From: Dictyophora rubrovolvata
Taxonomy: Eukaryota; Basidiomycota; Agaricomycetes; Phallales; Phallaceae
Direction: 5' to 3'
Assembly: GCA_029959195.1 (NCBI GenBank)
Contig: CP114124.1
Location: 1,550,001-1,614,000 of the forward strand
Length of the DNA: 64,000 bases
Shown piece after piece: positions 47,836 to 60,095 of the stretch (position 1 is its first letter; each line of letters opens with the position of its first letter). Under the pieces are notes generated by a model, which did not search any database, had not been told where the DNA came from, and saw nothing but the letters and a program-made list of their open reading frames with translations. The position numbers and the translations under genes are program-made.

Positions 47836-48190
47836 CCAAACGTGAAGTAATACGTACGAGCTCTCTTCCTTTGCGGGCCGCTGTTGAAAATTAAATATAT
47901 AATATCCACACTTACCACACGTGGAATTTCTCCTATTATCACAAATTTTATTATTTACACGTATTTCTTGAGTAGTTTACCGCAACACGGCAATAGCCCG
48001 ATGTATGCCATTGTTATGGTAAATAATAGATAGACGCGGAAAACGAGGAGTATCGAATTATTAACAGTTTTATGTTCGAAAAAAGTTATTCTACTTGAGC
48101 CAGAGATATACTAATTTGTTATGCTGTGTGTGAAAGCATCAAGCCTAGGAATCCAGGGAACAGACTCAGGTTGTTTAGCAATGCATTCGG
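47836..48190. other. convergent 3' flanks of P450 copy 2 and lactonase copy A
   Basis: AT-rich sequence with no gene. A stretch near 47850-47890 resembles 50880-50930, marking the duplicated unit. Confidence 0.45.
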
Positions 48191-49706
48191 CTATGACACG
48201 GCGAGATTGCTTGTGGCGTTGATTGTGGCCACAAAAATTTCAGTGTTCGCTAAAATAACAAGTAGGTTGGTATCGCCAGCGAAGACCATATTTGCAACAT
48301 TTGATCCAATGAAGATCTTTCCAATCAAGGTGCCATCCTTCCTAAAAACCTACAACAGACGCGTAAACCAATCATTCAAAATTTTAATATTTGTAGTTTG
48401 GAAATTTCACTTGGACGCCATCTCTGGTACCTACAAACAATTTCCATTGGTATCAGCTACTTGAATGCTGTCGGGAATACCTGCATCGATGTACGCGAAT
48501 ACACGCCGATTTTTAAACTCAAAGGTATCGGGATCAATATCATATGCATAGCTATGGTAGTGGAAGGGGTTAGCTTTCTGCAATAAGATGGAGGTGATAA
48601 ATAAGATCCCGGCATTGTAGCAGTTGAATTCTCAATGGTCACAGTATTTACAAATATTCCTGTATCGCTTCTGATAAAATATGCATGTCAGTTTATTGGA
48701 GAATCATTATCGGACATTCTCACACTTATCCAACTTTTCCATCTGGCCCGAATGCCGTTTAGTGCAACAAATGTATCAGTTACTGCCCTAACAACGCCTG
48801 TCTTTGGATCAAACAAGTACACCTGTAGGGGCAATGTGGTTGGGGGCTTTTGTCCGCTTATAGAGCCACCCCTTTTCACACCAAATTTCAGAACTGAAGT
48901 CCAAGGACATGAAGAGAGACTAACTCTGCGTCCGTGAGGAATATTCTCCCGCTGGGGTGAACTTTTAAGTCGTCAGACGAATTGAACTGCCTCCCGAAAA
49001 AGCTGTTTAAAAGTACTGTAGTGTTGAAGGGGGGTTTGGGATTCATGGCTACGAGAGAGGCAGGTAAGTTTCCTCGACCTCGAGTTGCGTTCCCATGAAA
49101 TGGACCAGTTCCGCCGTTTTCTGCACGTCATCCGAGAGATTCAGCAATAAAATCAAAAGCGTCCTCAGGACAGTGTATTTAAGCGGGACTGGCTTCTTGC
49201 ATAGTGATATTGGTATTTGGGGAGCCCGATGCTAAAGCCCTTTGAAGCTCGGTGATACTGATTTTGCCGATGTGGTTATGGCGTTCCAGTGTAGCGTCTG
49301 GAGGTTCTACATTACTGGCAAAAATATTTCATTTGTTTCAGGCACAAAGACAGGTGCTTCAAATGCGAAGCCGAATCCGGCACCTGGTCTGGAGGCTATT
49401 TGTCGCACAAAAGGTGAGGGACCCAGCAATGGAAGAAAATCATCATCAAAGATCTGAAAAAATGGAGGGGTCATGTTGGTAGGGTTGAGGAATACAGTGG
49501 TCGACGGCGAAAGTCTGAGCTCTGTTCGATGACAGCAAAAGATAAGGGTAGAATGAGCTGAAAATAATCAATTAGCAATATAAACTCAAAACTTTGTTTT
49601 AGAAATTTGGGCTTACCACTGAGTTTGGGGGGGCCTGCGTAGCTGTCAATGCCGCGTACGCTCCCATTGAGAGTACCAACGGGATAGTAGATAAGGAGTA
49701 ATGCAT
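48191..49706 (-). pseudogene. SMP-30/gluconolactonase-like gene, broken copy A
   Basis: This copy is strongly similar, over its whole length, to the intact gene at 51210-52743, including the first exon (MHYxLSTIPLVLSMGVYAAL-type signal peptide). Compared with copy B it lacks one base in the exon near 49507, four bases near 49119, and nine bases near 49096. The first two shift the frame, so the product would be truncated. Other segments keep recognisable protein (for example the KDGTLIGKIFIGSNVANMVF end). It reads as a recent pseudogene, unless the assembly has errors here. Confidence 0.7.
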
Positions 49707-50174
49707 ATCACTAGTATCGAAGAAGAAGACCTGGCTGAAAGAGTAACCATTCAAGTGAACAAGCTAAGTGCGCGTGTTACATTCTGTTCTCTTTTAAAGA
49801 CTTCGCAGTGAGAAGTTGACGTTAACAGAACTTGAGAACTTGCGGATTGCGCCACTCGGTAGTCAGCTGCTCCTTACACGTAATTGTGATGCGAAGTAGG
49901 TAAAAGTCTTATCCATTGTGCGTTGGAATAAACAAATAACGAATTCATGTTGCCCATATACTTTATGGAAACTAGGAGCTGAGCGTCAAACTTGAAAAAG
50001 ACAACGGGCGCCATTTGCTCTAATCGAGACATACTCATCATACAACTGAGGCCATAAATTCTCGTTAACTTTCGGTGTCTACGCGCGGTTATTGCTGTGA
50101 TGCTGATTACTGACAGAATTCCTTGTCTCGATGCGTAAAAGTCAGATTCGTTCTTTTGACTGGTCATCCAGTCC
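49707..50174. other. duplicated lactonase promoter region, copy A
   Basis: The 49740-49940 sequence repeats at 52775-52975 with few changes (for example GTTACATTCTGTTCTCTTTT and AGACTTCGCAGTGAGAAGTT). No gene was recognised; open frames in the two copies are not conserved, which argues against coding. Confidence 0.5.
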
Positions 50175-50910
50175 TTGCTAAAATTGCGGTTTTCTGTCCT
50201 TTTGGATGCAGCCTATAAAGTATGTTCTGTCTTCTTGTTTTCTCATCATCGCTGGATGTCAACGGATAGGTTAAGCCCTCATAAGACCAACCATCCCAGG
50301 ATACTAACTCAAAGGGAATTGATGTCGGAAAGTGGTAAAGTTACAAAGATTATATCGAGTTGCTTTGTTGATGAAGAAACCATGTCGAAATGGAGAAGGC
50401 TGTGTGAGTCATCCACAAAGCACTGAACAAGGACGCGTACTAAATCTCTCATTGATAAGTAACGGCCCGGGAGTGCCTGTCTGCATCGAGTGCGCCAGGT
50501 GACTAGTCTAGTAGTAGTACGTACGGCCAGTAGCTGTTTCCAGCTCCAAGTCCTCTTCTGGGATGTTGCTCTACGCCTAAATTAAGCGATGTATCTCTAT
50601 CATGACGGGACATAAGAATGCAAGTAATCTGACCTCCGTTTATTCCAAAACGTTTCCTTACCCATTTCTATTGCTGGAACTGAAATAACGGCTGGTGTGT
50701 CCTAAGGTTCCTAAATTTCTTCTTTACTTAAACGACTCCTTAGTCCCTTTTGAAGTAAATGAGCACTTTTTTTTTGGTTTTGTACAGACCGAACGAAGGT
50801 TGTAGTGATCCCTAGTAAAGTTGTCTAAGCAGAAGAAGTAGCTGCAGGGCACTCAGAACCGAAGTGATATGTCTTGTAGGTAATGTACGAACTTTCTTCC
50901 TTCACGGGCC
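50175..50910 (+). pseudogene. remnant of a third P450 of the local family
   Basis: Two stretches match P450 copy 2 in the same order. One around 50190-50430 matches the LLDAAYK exon, its intron and the following GEW-MEKVA region. The other, around 50650-50910, matches the I-helix exon (AGxETT, here IAGTEITAG), the next intron and the LSK-type start of the following exon. The heme region and the N-terminal anchor are missing, with clear gaps between the blocks. It cannot code for a P450. It sits before lactonase copy B just as P450 copy 2 sits before copy A. Confidence 0.75.
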
Positions 50911-51209
50911 GTTGGTACAACATTATATCCACAAAATGGCTTCCAGAACCCATACGAATTCTGATTATGCATCTGGACCCACTTCAATCTCGCTACGACA
51001 CTACCATAGATTGATGTAGTATGCATCGCAATTCATGTTAGGTACTGAGTAGATAAGGGAAGGGAATTCCTCTAGTATTCAACAACTAATTCTTATGTTT
51101 TAGAATTATCCGGGCCGGGAGATATAACAATTTCTTAATTGAAGGCACCGTGTATCGAAGTTGATAGGAATCCCGAAAAACGGAGAAGGTTATTTAACAA
51201 TACACTCGT
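50911..51209. other. flank between the P450 remnant and lactonase copy B
   Basis: No gene was recognised. The last part resembles the region just beyond copy A. Confidence 0.4.
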
Positions 51210-52743
51210 TTATGACACAACAAGATTGCTTGTGGCATTGATTGTAGCCACAAACATTTCAGTGTTTGCTAAAATAACTAGCAGATTTGTATCGCCGGCG
51301 AAAGCCATATTTGCAACATTTGATCCAATGAAGATCTTTCCAATCAAGGTTCCATCCTTCCTGAAAACCTACAATACACGCAATAAATCAGCCACTAGAG
51401 GTAATGTCTGTGGTCTGTAAATGTTACCTGGACGCCGTCCCTGGTACCTACGAATAAATTCCCGTTGGTGTCCACTTGTATGCCGTCAGGAATACCTGCA
51501 TCCATATATGCGAATACCCGCCGATTGTTGAACTCAAAAGTATCGGGATCCACGTCGTATGCATAGCTACGGTGATAGAAAAGGTTAGTCTGGATAACAT
51601 AGAAGTGGTAAATCAAATCCATACATCGTAGCAGTTGAGTTTTCAATAGTTAAAGTATTTTGAAACACTCCTGTATCGCTCCTGAGAAGGTACGTACGTA
51701 AGTTTAATGTAAAATTATTGTCGAAAATATTCGTACACGTATGCAATTTTTCCATCTGGCCCGAAGGCGATGCCATTTAGTACAACGAACGTGTCAGCCA
51801 CTGCCCTAACAACACCCGTCTCCGGGTCGAACATGTACACTTGCTGTGGCAATGTGGTTGCGGGTTTTTGATCATTTATAGAGCCAAGCCTTTCGGAATG
51901 TCAGAACCTGCAGCTCAAATATAAGTTGATGAAACACACTCGGAGTCTGTGAGGAATATTCTCCCGCTGGGGTGAACTTTCAAGTCATCAAATGAATCGA
52001 ATTGCCTTCCGAAAAAGCTGTTGAGAAGTACTGTAGTGTTGAAAGGGGGTTTGGGATTCATGGCTACGAGAGAGGCAGGTAAGTTTCCTCGACCTCGAGT
52101 TGCCAATAGGACGTTCCCATGAAATGGACCTGTTCCACCGTTTGTGATCTGCACGTCATCCGAGAGATTCAGCTAACAAAAAAAGAATCAAAATCGTCCT
52201 CAGGACAGTGTATTTAGGCGGGACTGACTTCTTGCACAGTGATATTGATGTTTGGGGAGCCCGATGCTAAAGCCCTTTGAAGCTCAGCAATACTGATTTT
52301 CCCAATGTGATTATTGATTTCCAACGTGGCGTCTGGAGGTTGCACATTACTGGCAAAAAATATTTCATTTGTTTCAGGTACAAAGACAGGTGCTTCAAAT
52401 GCGAAACCGAATCCGGCATCTGGTCTGGAGGCTATTTGTCGCACAAAAGGTGAGGGACCCAGCAATGGAAGAAAATCATCATCAAAGATCTGAAAAAATG
52501 GAGGGGTCATGTTGGTAGGGTTGAGGAATACAGTGGTCGACGGGCGAAAGTCTGAGCTCTGTTCGATGACAGCAAAGGACAAGGGTGGAATGAGCTGAAA
52601 ACAGTCGATTAGCAATGTAAACTCAAAACTTTGTTTTAGAAATTTAGGCTTACCACTGAGTTTGGGGGAGCTCGCGTAGCTGTCAATGCTGCGTGCACTC
52701 CCATTGAAAACACCAACGGGATAGTAGATAAGAAGTAATGCAT
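51210..52743 (-). CDS. secreted SMP-30/gluconolactonase-like protein (copy B, intact)
   Basis: A six-bladed propeller hydrolase of the SMP-30/gluconolactonase/LRE family; fungal members open lactones with a bound divalent metal. It starts with a signal peptide (MHYFLSTIPLVFSMGVHAAL). Blocks include LIPPLSFAVIEQSSDF, FEAPVFVPETNEIFFASNVQ, TGPFHGNVLLATRGRG, DDLKVHPSGRIFLTDSE, then LNGIAFGPDGKIAYV with the NG metal ligand. Next come DAGIPDGIQVDTNGNLFVGT with the Asp ligand, and a last exon VFRKDGTLIGKIFIGSNVAN, ending ATSNLVVS. About five introns. A lactone made in the cluster is a possible substrate, inferred only from position. Copy A, 3 kb to the left, is broken. Confidence 0.82.
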
Positions 52744-53148
52744 ATCACCGTTATTGAAGGAAATCCGGTTGAAAGAGTAATGATTCAAGTGAGCAAGCTG
52801 AGTGTGCGTGTTACATTCTGTTCTCTTTTAAAGACTTCGCAGTGAGAAGTTGACGTTAACAGAACTTGAGAACTTGCGTATTGCGCCGCCACTCGACAGT
52901 CAGCTGCTCCTTATGCGTAATTGTGATGGGAAATAGGAAAAAGTCTTATCCATTGCATTAAAATAAACAATTAACTGACTTGTGTTGCCCATATACTTTG
53001 GTGGAATATTCGAAGGCAAGCATGGACTCGGAGAGTTGTGGCTTACCAAAGTCAGCGGGCGCCAGTGCTTTAGGCCGGCCAGCACTGCACACTTCGCTGC
53101 ACTTCTTCCTTCTAAATAACACGCACTTATTTTGTAGTTCTTAATGAG
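52744..53148. other. intergenic region between lactonase copy B and DCR2
   Basis: Divergent promoters; the first 230 bp repeat the copy A flank. It marks the right border of the island. No gene was seen. Confidence 0.45.
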
Positions 53149-55983
53149 ATGGCCGTGACCTTTTTCGGGAGATTATTGCGCTTTCTCAGGGCTACTGGTA
53201 CACAAATCTCCGCGTTCATTTTGTTCTCTGGACTCCTCACATACATATTTATCTTATACCAAGTAAGACGCTCAGTTCCTAGTTGATATTTCACTCACTT
53301 CAGAAATTAAGCCCTCTTATGGACCTGGTGAATCGCAGCAAGTAGGGTGGCAGAGCTGGGAGATTGTTTCGTCGTTCGAGAAGTTGTCGCAACAGCCCCT
53401 GAATGAAGATATCACTCACACTGCGCCAACCGACAATTCTACCGATTGGTGGGATGCTGGGGATTTGAAGACGACCATGTCAGACACTTCAAGCCTCCCA
53501 CTGGTACCATGGAATCCACTATTAGCTCATGATACCGGCTGTAAGACTTCAAACCTGATTTCCTTCCAGAAGGAAATACTGACTGAGGGCTTGGTTTCTT
53601 TTCAAAGTGACTGAAATCGCCATAATGGGCTGTCTGTACGTCTTGCTTCATGATTGCTATATGTCATGTGTTCATATTTTACGATGCAGCTTTCCTCCCC
53701 AAGTGACGCAATTATGCAAACCCGATACAACACCCGCTGACGACGCTAAGAAAGGGCAATGGGTGCGCGTCGAACGCGACATCAATTTACGAACAGGAAG
53801 TTGGTATTATCTGGTATGTTTTATAGGTTGTTTATTAAATCAGTAGTTTTTTTAAAACCCAAGTACACAGCATATGTATTACCGAAGAACAAGGTTCAGC
53901 TATCCCTTACTCTTTTATAATCGCCTTCGTAACTGATATAATGTGTAGAAAGCTAGACGTACCGCTCGTCTCGGACTTGAAGCTCTTACCTAAAGGTGGC
54001 GAAGACTCATTGCCGGACCGCGATTCTTGGCATTCTGCCGGAACATCCACGCGAGAAGGTGTTCGCACCCAAGAGCCATTACACCTCTGGTATAAACTAG
54101 GTCCATCACTACAAGAGCTCGATAAGAACGGGACGAAGAATATCATCACCGAATTAGATGTGATATACGGTCCAGGACCTGCGATGCCGGGTTTCCAGTT
54201 CCTCCAGCCTGAAATCACAGAAGGGCGAACGGACGTCGAGCCAGTTAGGATTGCTTATCGTCGTGGCCCGTTAGGTACTTTCTTTTCGCTAATTATCCGT
54301 TCTTTCTTTCTTTACACGCATTTCTACACCCCCAGTGATTGCGCGTGCGCCTCCATTGCATTTCAATCACAACGGGACGTACAAAATTCTTCAGGTCGCG
54401 GATTTACACTGTAAGTTAAACCTAGTACTGCTGACTCTTGCTAAACTTTTGAAATCACTAGTCTCTACGTCTCATGGTCAATGTCGCGATACCGACCGAG
54501 TTCCTTGTCAATGGGGAGACGACTTGACTAGCGATTTAGTCGCTTCGGTTTTAGACGCGGAAAAGCCAGATTTGGTTCTATTTACTGGTGATCAACTAAA
54601 TGGTCAAGGAAGCTCTTGGGATTCCCGCTCAGTCCTTGCCAAGTTTGCTGTCCCCGTCCTTGAGAGGAAAATACCATGGGGAGCTATATTTGGAAATCAC
54701 GACTCCGAGACAGACATGACACGGGAAGAAGAAGTAATAAACACTTGTTTCCTTGTTGTCATTTTGGTTTCTTACTGTTCGTAACAGATGAAGAATTTGA
54801 TGCAGCTTCCGTACTTTGTTGGTTCCGCGGGGCCAACGGGTATTCACGGGGCCGGAAATTACGTTCTCAAAATCTACAGCCCTGATGCGTTAGTTGGAGG
54901 ACCTTTTTTCTACGGAACTCTTTCTTACTGAGGATGTGTATTTCAGATCAAAAACGCATATCCTAACGTTGTATATGCTCGATTCAGGCGCTTACGATAC
55001 GGGAATTTGGACCCCTTTTGGACTCATCGGACTCAGCTATGATTATCTGCGAGAGGTATGCGATCACTCATGTTTTCAATCATTATATTTACACAGCCAT
55101 TAGACTCAAATACAATGGTTCTTATCCGAATCAGGTGCGAATCTGCTATCTTCTCGTGTTCTGAAGCGTCTTTTCATATTGTTCCCATAAACGTGCAGAC
55201 AAAATCCAGCCCATCATTCGCCCATTTAAACCGGACGGTTCGAAAGACCTGGAAAAAATATGGAAGCGACAAGCTGCTATTCCTGACAGTTCGGAAGAAC
55301 GATTGGCTAAGCCGAATGCACTAATGTTTTTCCATATCCCAATGCCGGAGGTAATAAAAGAATATACGCTCGAGCTTGTACGGGTCGATAAAACTCTTTC
55401 TTTTTTAGGCTTATGACGAGGCCGACGTTGATCCAGCCACTGGCAAAACACTAGATGTTGGTCAGCGGCTCGATGCACAAGGTTCTCCTAAGAAGAACGT
55501 TGGCTTCTTTGAAAAAGCAGTTTTGTCTGCACATGAAAGTGAGGATGGGATAGGAAGAGAGGTTAAGGCTATTGGAAATGGACACTCTCATTGTGAGATC
55601 CTTCCATATTCGCTTTCGACGTCACATTGAATTGGCCTCCTAGTATCAGATGACTGTCGCCGAATCAGAGGTGTATGGATGTGCTTCGGTGGAGGAGGGT
55701 AAGTCCGCAATTTTCAGTCCTCTTCCCCTATTCTGAAGTCTGCGTATGTTTGAAGTTCTTATGCAGGATATGGTAAAGCTGGGTGTGTTTACATCATTCT
55801 TGTATTGTGTTTTGAGTTAAATAACCGAATGATTGTTTGCACAGGGTCGATCGACGTTTCCGAATATATGACATTTCGGATTTCGGTGAAACAATCAAGA
55901 CGTACAAACGGACTGAACATAATGAGATTATAGATGAAATGATTTTGGCAGGAAAGGGTGCTCCTGCGTATGAAGGAGGGTGA
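53149..55983 (+). CDS. DCR2: DCR2-like calcineurin-type phosphoesterase
   Basis: A metallophosphoesterase related to yeast Dcr2, a phosphatase of cell-cycle and unfolded-protein signalling. The N-terminus (TQISAFILFSGLLTYIFILYQ) is a signal anchor. An accessory domain follows with GQWVRVERDINLRTGSWYYL, PLHLWYKLG and IITELDVIYGPGPAMPGF. The phosphoesterase motifs follow: YKILQVADLH (metal Asp and His), LVLFTGDQLNG (GDxxN-type), WGAIFGNHDSE (GNHD), and a late GNGHSH. The end has WMCFGGGGSYAGYG and FRIYDISDFGETIKTYKR. About ten introns. The start at 53149 is used because the ATG five bases earlier runs straight into a stop. Confidence 0.9.
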
Positions 55984-56475
55984 ATATATTTTGGTTGATT
56001 TGTTGTGTATTTTTATAGTCCATCTGAACGTCATTATGCTTATATTTATTGATATATTTTTGCTATATTTCATTATGAAGGTCCGTTAATAGATACGCTT
56101 AGCTGACATGATTTCGGCATGAATGCTTCGTGTTAAATAATAGTCTACAAGCATTCTTCATCCCAATGTCGCATGTACAAATTCTAGTTGCGCTACTACT
56201 TAATAGGTAATTATTGATGTGGGACTTATGGAAGGGATTGTAAAACTGCTTTCATACGGCTGTTATTCAGCAACATTCTTCAAACTAATATCTTCAACAA
56301 ACTATCCATTTTGAAGAGCGTTAATTACAGTATGAATTTATTTTGACACGCTTCCGGCCGCTAAAGGCCCTGCCCCTTATATAAAAGTTACAATTCAAAT
56401 ATGTCAAACCCGAGTTGACCACTCTAATGAAGATTTTCTATACGCCATCTAATAGAATGATATGCGCGGTTTATG
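55984..56475. other. convergent intergenic region
   Basis: AT-rich 3' flanks of the DCR2 gene and the regulator; no gene was recognised. Confidence 0.5.
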
Positions 56476-59400
56476 TCACGACTGCAACATATAACTGAAA
56501 AAAGTCTCCCAAGATGCATGTGTGGAGGAGGTAGTAGGGGGATCCGGATATGTCATATTTGTAACAAATCCAGCAGAATCGTTCTCCGAAGTGAACAGAC
56601 CCAATAATTGGTTTGTCCAATCTTGTGAGCCGTAATTACCATAACCGTGGTTTGTATTTGTTCCCTGGGGAAGTTGGTCATAGTTAGCAGCAACACTGGG
56701 TCCGGGTGCGCTGTCGATATTCCACTCTTGGGTTTGTGGTTGAGAATAACTCATAGTCACTTGGGGAGCTGTTGTAGTTTCATTAGGCTGCACGACCATA
56801 GAGGGAATTTCTTCTACATGATACAATTGCGGACTGATAGCTGGTTCTGGGGGTATGGACGGCACCAAACCGATTGAATCTTGACTTTGAGTAAAGTGAG
56901 TCTCCGAGTCTTGTTGTTCAGGAACAGCAGGAGACCCTGCTGAGCTTGTGCACGGTGAAACTCGCGATTTGCCGCCAAGGGCTGAAAGTTCTCGCGTAAT
57001 GTCAACCACTGCATGTGGAACTGTACCAGGAAAAGAGTAGTGCAAATCGTAGGCCGTGTGAGCTTTCTCTTGTAACTTTAGTGCGTGTGGCTGTATATGT
57101 ATGCATGATGAAGGATATAGAAGAAAATTTAAGTGCCGTACTAGGAATAATGCTGCTTTGAATCCTTCGCTGGCTCTTCGCAAGATTTCACACACTCTGT
57201 CCAGCTGATCTAACGCCGTTGAAGCCAAACTGCAGCCTGGGCTCCGCATTACAATCGTTCCAAAAACCTTATAGTATGGGTTAATTTAAAACAACAACAT
57301 CTAGGCGGAATTAAATTTGCATACCAACTATATTCACCGAGGGAATTTAAAAACTTCAGATAAACAGAGCTTTAGCGATATTCAAACTTACACACGGAAT
57401 GAGCAACTGAACCCTAAAGTTTCCAAATGACATTAAGATGACAATTATATCCCCCCATAATGAAAAGCCTCTGACCAGAATAGATATATGCGAACACTCA
57501 ATTTAGGCTCTTTCTTCAAAACCAGCCCTACCTTTGACACGACTTTACATGAGGAGACAAAGGCAACAAAGACAGAACGGGCGAAAGGGCAACCAAGCGG
57601 GTCCCTGGAGTAATCCGTCATTGCATAAGTAAAATATTGTCTGTGCAAACACAGTAGGACTGTGTTCAACAGGTTATTGAACGTGAACTTTCTCCATTGG
57701 CTAAGAGCGAAATTTACTTACGAGTTTCTTTAAGTGAATATACAGAAAATTGCATAGTGATGAATCCAGGGGTAACTTTTTCGTTGGAGGGTATAGGTAA
57801 TGAATCGCGGACTATGTCTGAAAGCGGATATTTTTCTAATCTTTCTTCCAACTTGATAATCTCTGCGTAATTGGGAGGTTTCACAGCAACAACAGTGTTT
57901 AGAACGGGAATAGCGCAGTCTCGTAGAAACGCATAAGTCCATGTTTGATCTGATTCATTCACATCATATGAATCGTAGCTAAAATAAAGCGAAACTTACT
58001 TTTCATATGTCCCATTGCAATAAACGAGTCTCTTTGAGAGAAAGTACCAGGCGGCGCGAAATCAAATTGATCGAAGTTTAATTGGGACGGTCTTCCATAC
58101 TGTAAACACTAGTTTATTTAAAATTGAGCTCGAACGTTACGGTCAAGGTGGAGAGATATTCTCGATACCTGCCAAACCTCGAAATGAAGAACTGCAAGAA
58201 AAATGATTCGGCGAATTTCTTGTTCGCTTGGTTTGGGAGTATGGGAAGATTGTTCTTCTTCTGCATCGGGTTGTGCGTTCTCGTTGAACTTTTGCCATTC
58301 TCGATCTAATATGGAATATGAGCTTTATTTGTAGACATTTGCCATGAAACTACACATACGAAGGCCAAGCTAACAAGAGACTTTTCATAAGATTCTCGTT
58401 TATAAATCTGAAGTCTATGCCTACTTACAGTAAAACACAGCCTGACATTTATCGCACTCATAGCCTATATGAACAATATCTTCAGAATTGTTAAGTAGCC
58501 AGGGCGGCTGGCAATACTCACGTATACTAGTTCTGGGGCTTCTTTATGGTCAGACATCGAGAGGAAGACGCATAAAAGCAGCTAGACATCCTTTAGTTAT
58601 CTTTGTACGTAACGCTATGCGATTGAAACCGTACATGTGCTTGAACAGCAGTGAGCGTTGGCTGATCATATAAAGGTTCTAATGCCAAAGCAGCTCGAGC
58701 AAGGTGATAGAATCGATTGCCACCAGTAGGACGAGGAGGTTTTTTCAAATCAAACAATTCGCCAAGAGCAAATACGCTAAGGAAATGTTTGAAAACTGGA
58801 AAAAGTCAGGTTTGTATTAAAACGACGTACATATATAAAAGGGAGAGCCTGTGTCCTTGGGGAATATCAACGTTGTTTTTTTCCTTGTCACCATAAAAGA
58901 AACCAAATATTTCTTCCATGAACATGGAACTCCATAAAGGAACAAATCTATCCAAAGGCGGATATTCAATTTTTTCAGCATGAGACCCATTGAACACCTT
59001 ACATGTATGCTCCGTTTTCGAAAAATGTCTCACAAAGATTCCAGGCTTCCCCAAAAGGCGGTAAATTCGCGATCATCCAATTAGCGATAGGTAGGGAGTT
59101 GGGTGTTTGTCGAGGGAGAAAAGCAGAACTAAAACCGTTCTAGAACCAATTGATCATTACATCACGACAAAAATAAAATTCACCTAAGATAGACAATCTC
59201 GGCTGGAAGATCAGCTAAACAAGTTTCCGAGGTAGATCCAAAATCTTCTTGTCCTTCTATCCGCTTCTAACACATTTAGAAATAATTAATCACTGGTCGG
59301 TAAAACTCACACGCAAGTTCCAAAAACTCTAGACGAGAAATTCATCAACAGTATTGTCCGCATTCTATTTGATGTCGGCTTACCAAACGCTCCACGGCAC

Positions 59401-60095
59401 CACCATTTGTACCGAAGAAACGGGATTTTCCATAACCTGTCATTGACAGCGTTCCTAGGTTCTCCGTCAATTCGTCCACATTACCAGCTTCGTTTTGCAT
59501 GCTTTCAGGGGATGCCAATGAATCGGGCGTTTGCGAACTACGTGACGCTTGCAGTGTGGATAACGTTTGTTCCAATACGCGAATGCGCTCACGCAAGGCA
59601 TTTGCAGTCTCATCTTGTTCCGTTGTTATCGAGCGAGAGTTTCTAAAGAAGAAGAAAAGAAACAAAACATCGATAAGAAGACGTAGTATTGATAAATCTA
59701 ACTGACCGAATATGGCTTCTGCTTTTACGTGCTGCCGTGGGCAGTACGCCTAAAATAACTTCAGCATTAGAGCGTGGTTGAAAGAAATAGTGATTTACGT
59801 ACTATCTGGACAAATATCAGCGCAGCTTATTGAAGTTCTCTCGTCATGTTTCGTTAGAGGTCGGATTTATGGTTGCTTACCCACGGCGCTCGCAAGAGGT
59901 GCACGGAAATGTTCTATTACACCGAAGTTTCAATCCTGTTGATAATGAACGAATGTTAGGCCAAATAAAATATCTATTATTAGTACACTGACGACGACAC
60001 TCTGCACAGGATATTGGCCTATGTTGCGGGATGATTAGAGACTCGTTTGGTAGTAAAGGCATGAGAGAAAGGAAGGTTTTGTCTAATTCAGACAC
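56476..60095 (-). CDS. Zn2Cys6 transcription factor with fungal-specific domain (copy 2)
   Basis: The zinc cluster is split by an intron with donor GTCAGT: ISCAECRR joined to LKLRCNRTFPCTSCERRG, then C. A coiled coil follows (ALRERIRVLEQTLSTLQA), then an element LGTLSMTGYGKSRFFG matching the LGAFSIGEKG element of copy 1. The fungal-specific domain includes LHRQYFTYAMTDYSRDPLG and CVMRSPGCSLASTALDQLDR, which line up with LHRRFFMQAI and APTCILASPALKELDR of copy 1. The C-terminus is Ser/Pro/Gln-rich and ends ASWETFFSYMLQS. About a dozen introns. It points towards the island from the right, with DCR2 in between. Targets unknown. Confidence 0.8.

Larger units (their letters stand above)
46200..53050. 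repeat. two tandem copies of a P450-lactonase unit
   Basis: Unit A (about 46.2-50.1 kb) and unit B (about 50.2-53.0 kb) repeat the same order and orientation: P450 (+), then lactonase (-), then its upstream region. Similarity runs through exons, introns and intergenic DNA. Unit B has lost most of its P450. The left limit of unit A is unclear. Confidence 0.75.

Noticed and set aside
49874-50167. Minus-strand open frame of 97 codons
   Set aside because: The duplicated counterpart near 52900-53085 keeps DNA similarity but not the frame, so it is unlikely to code.
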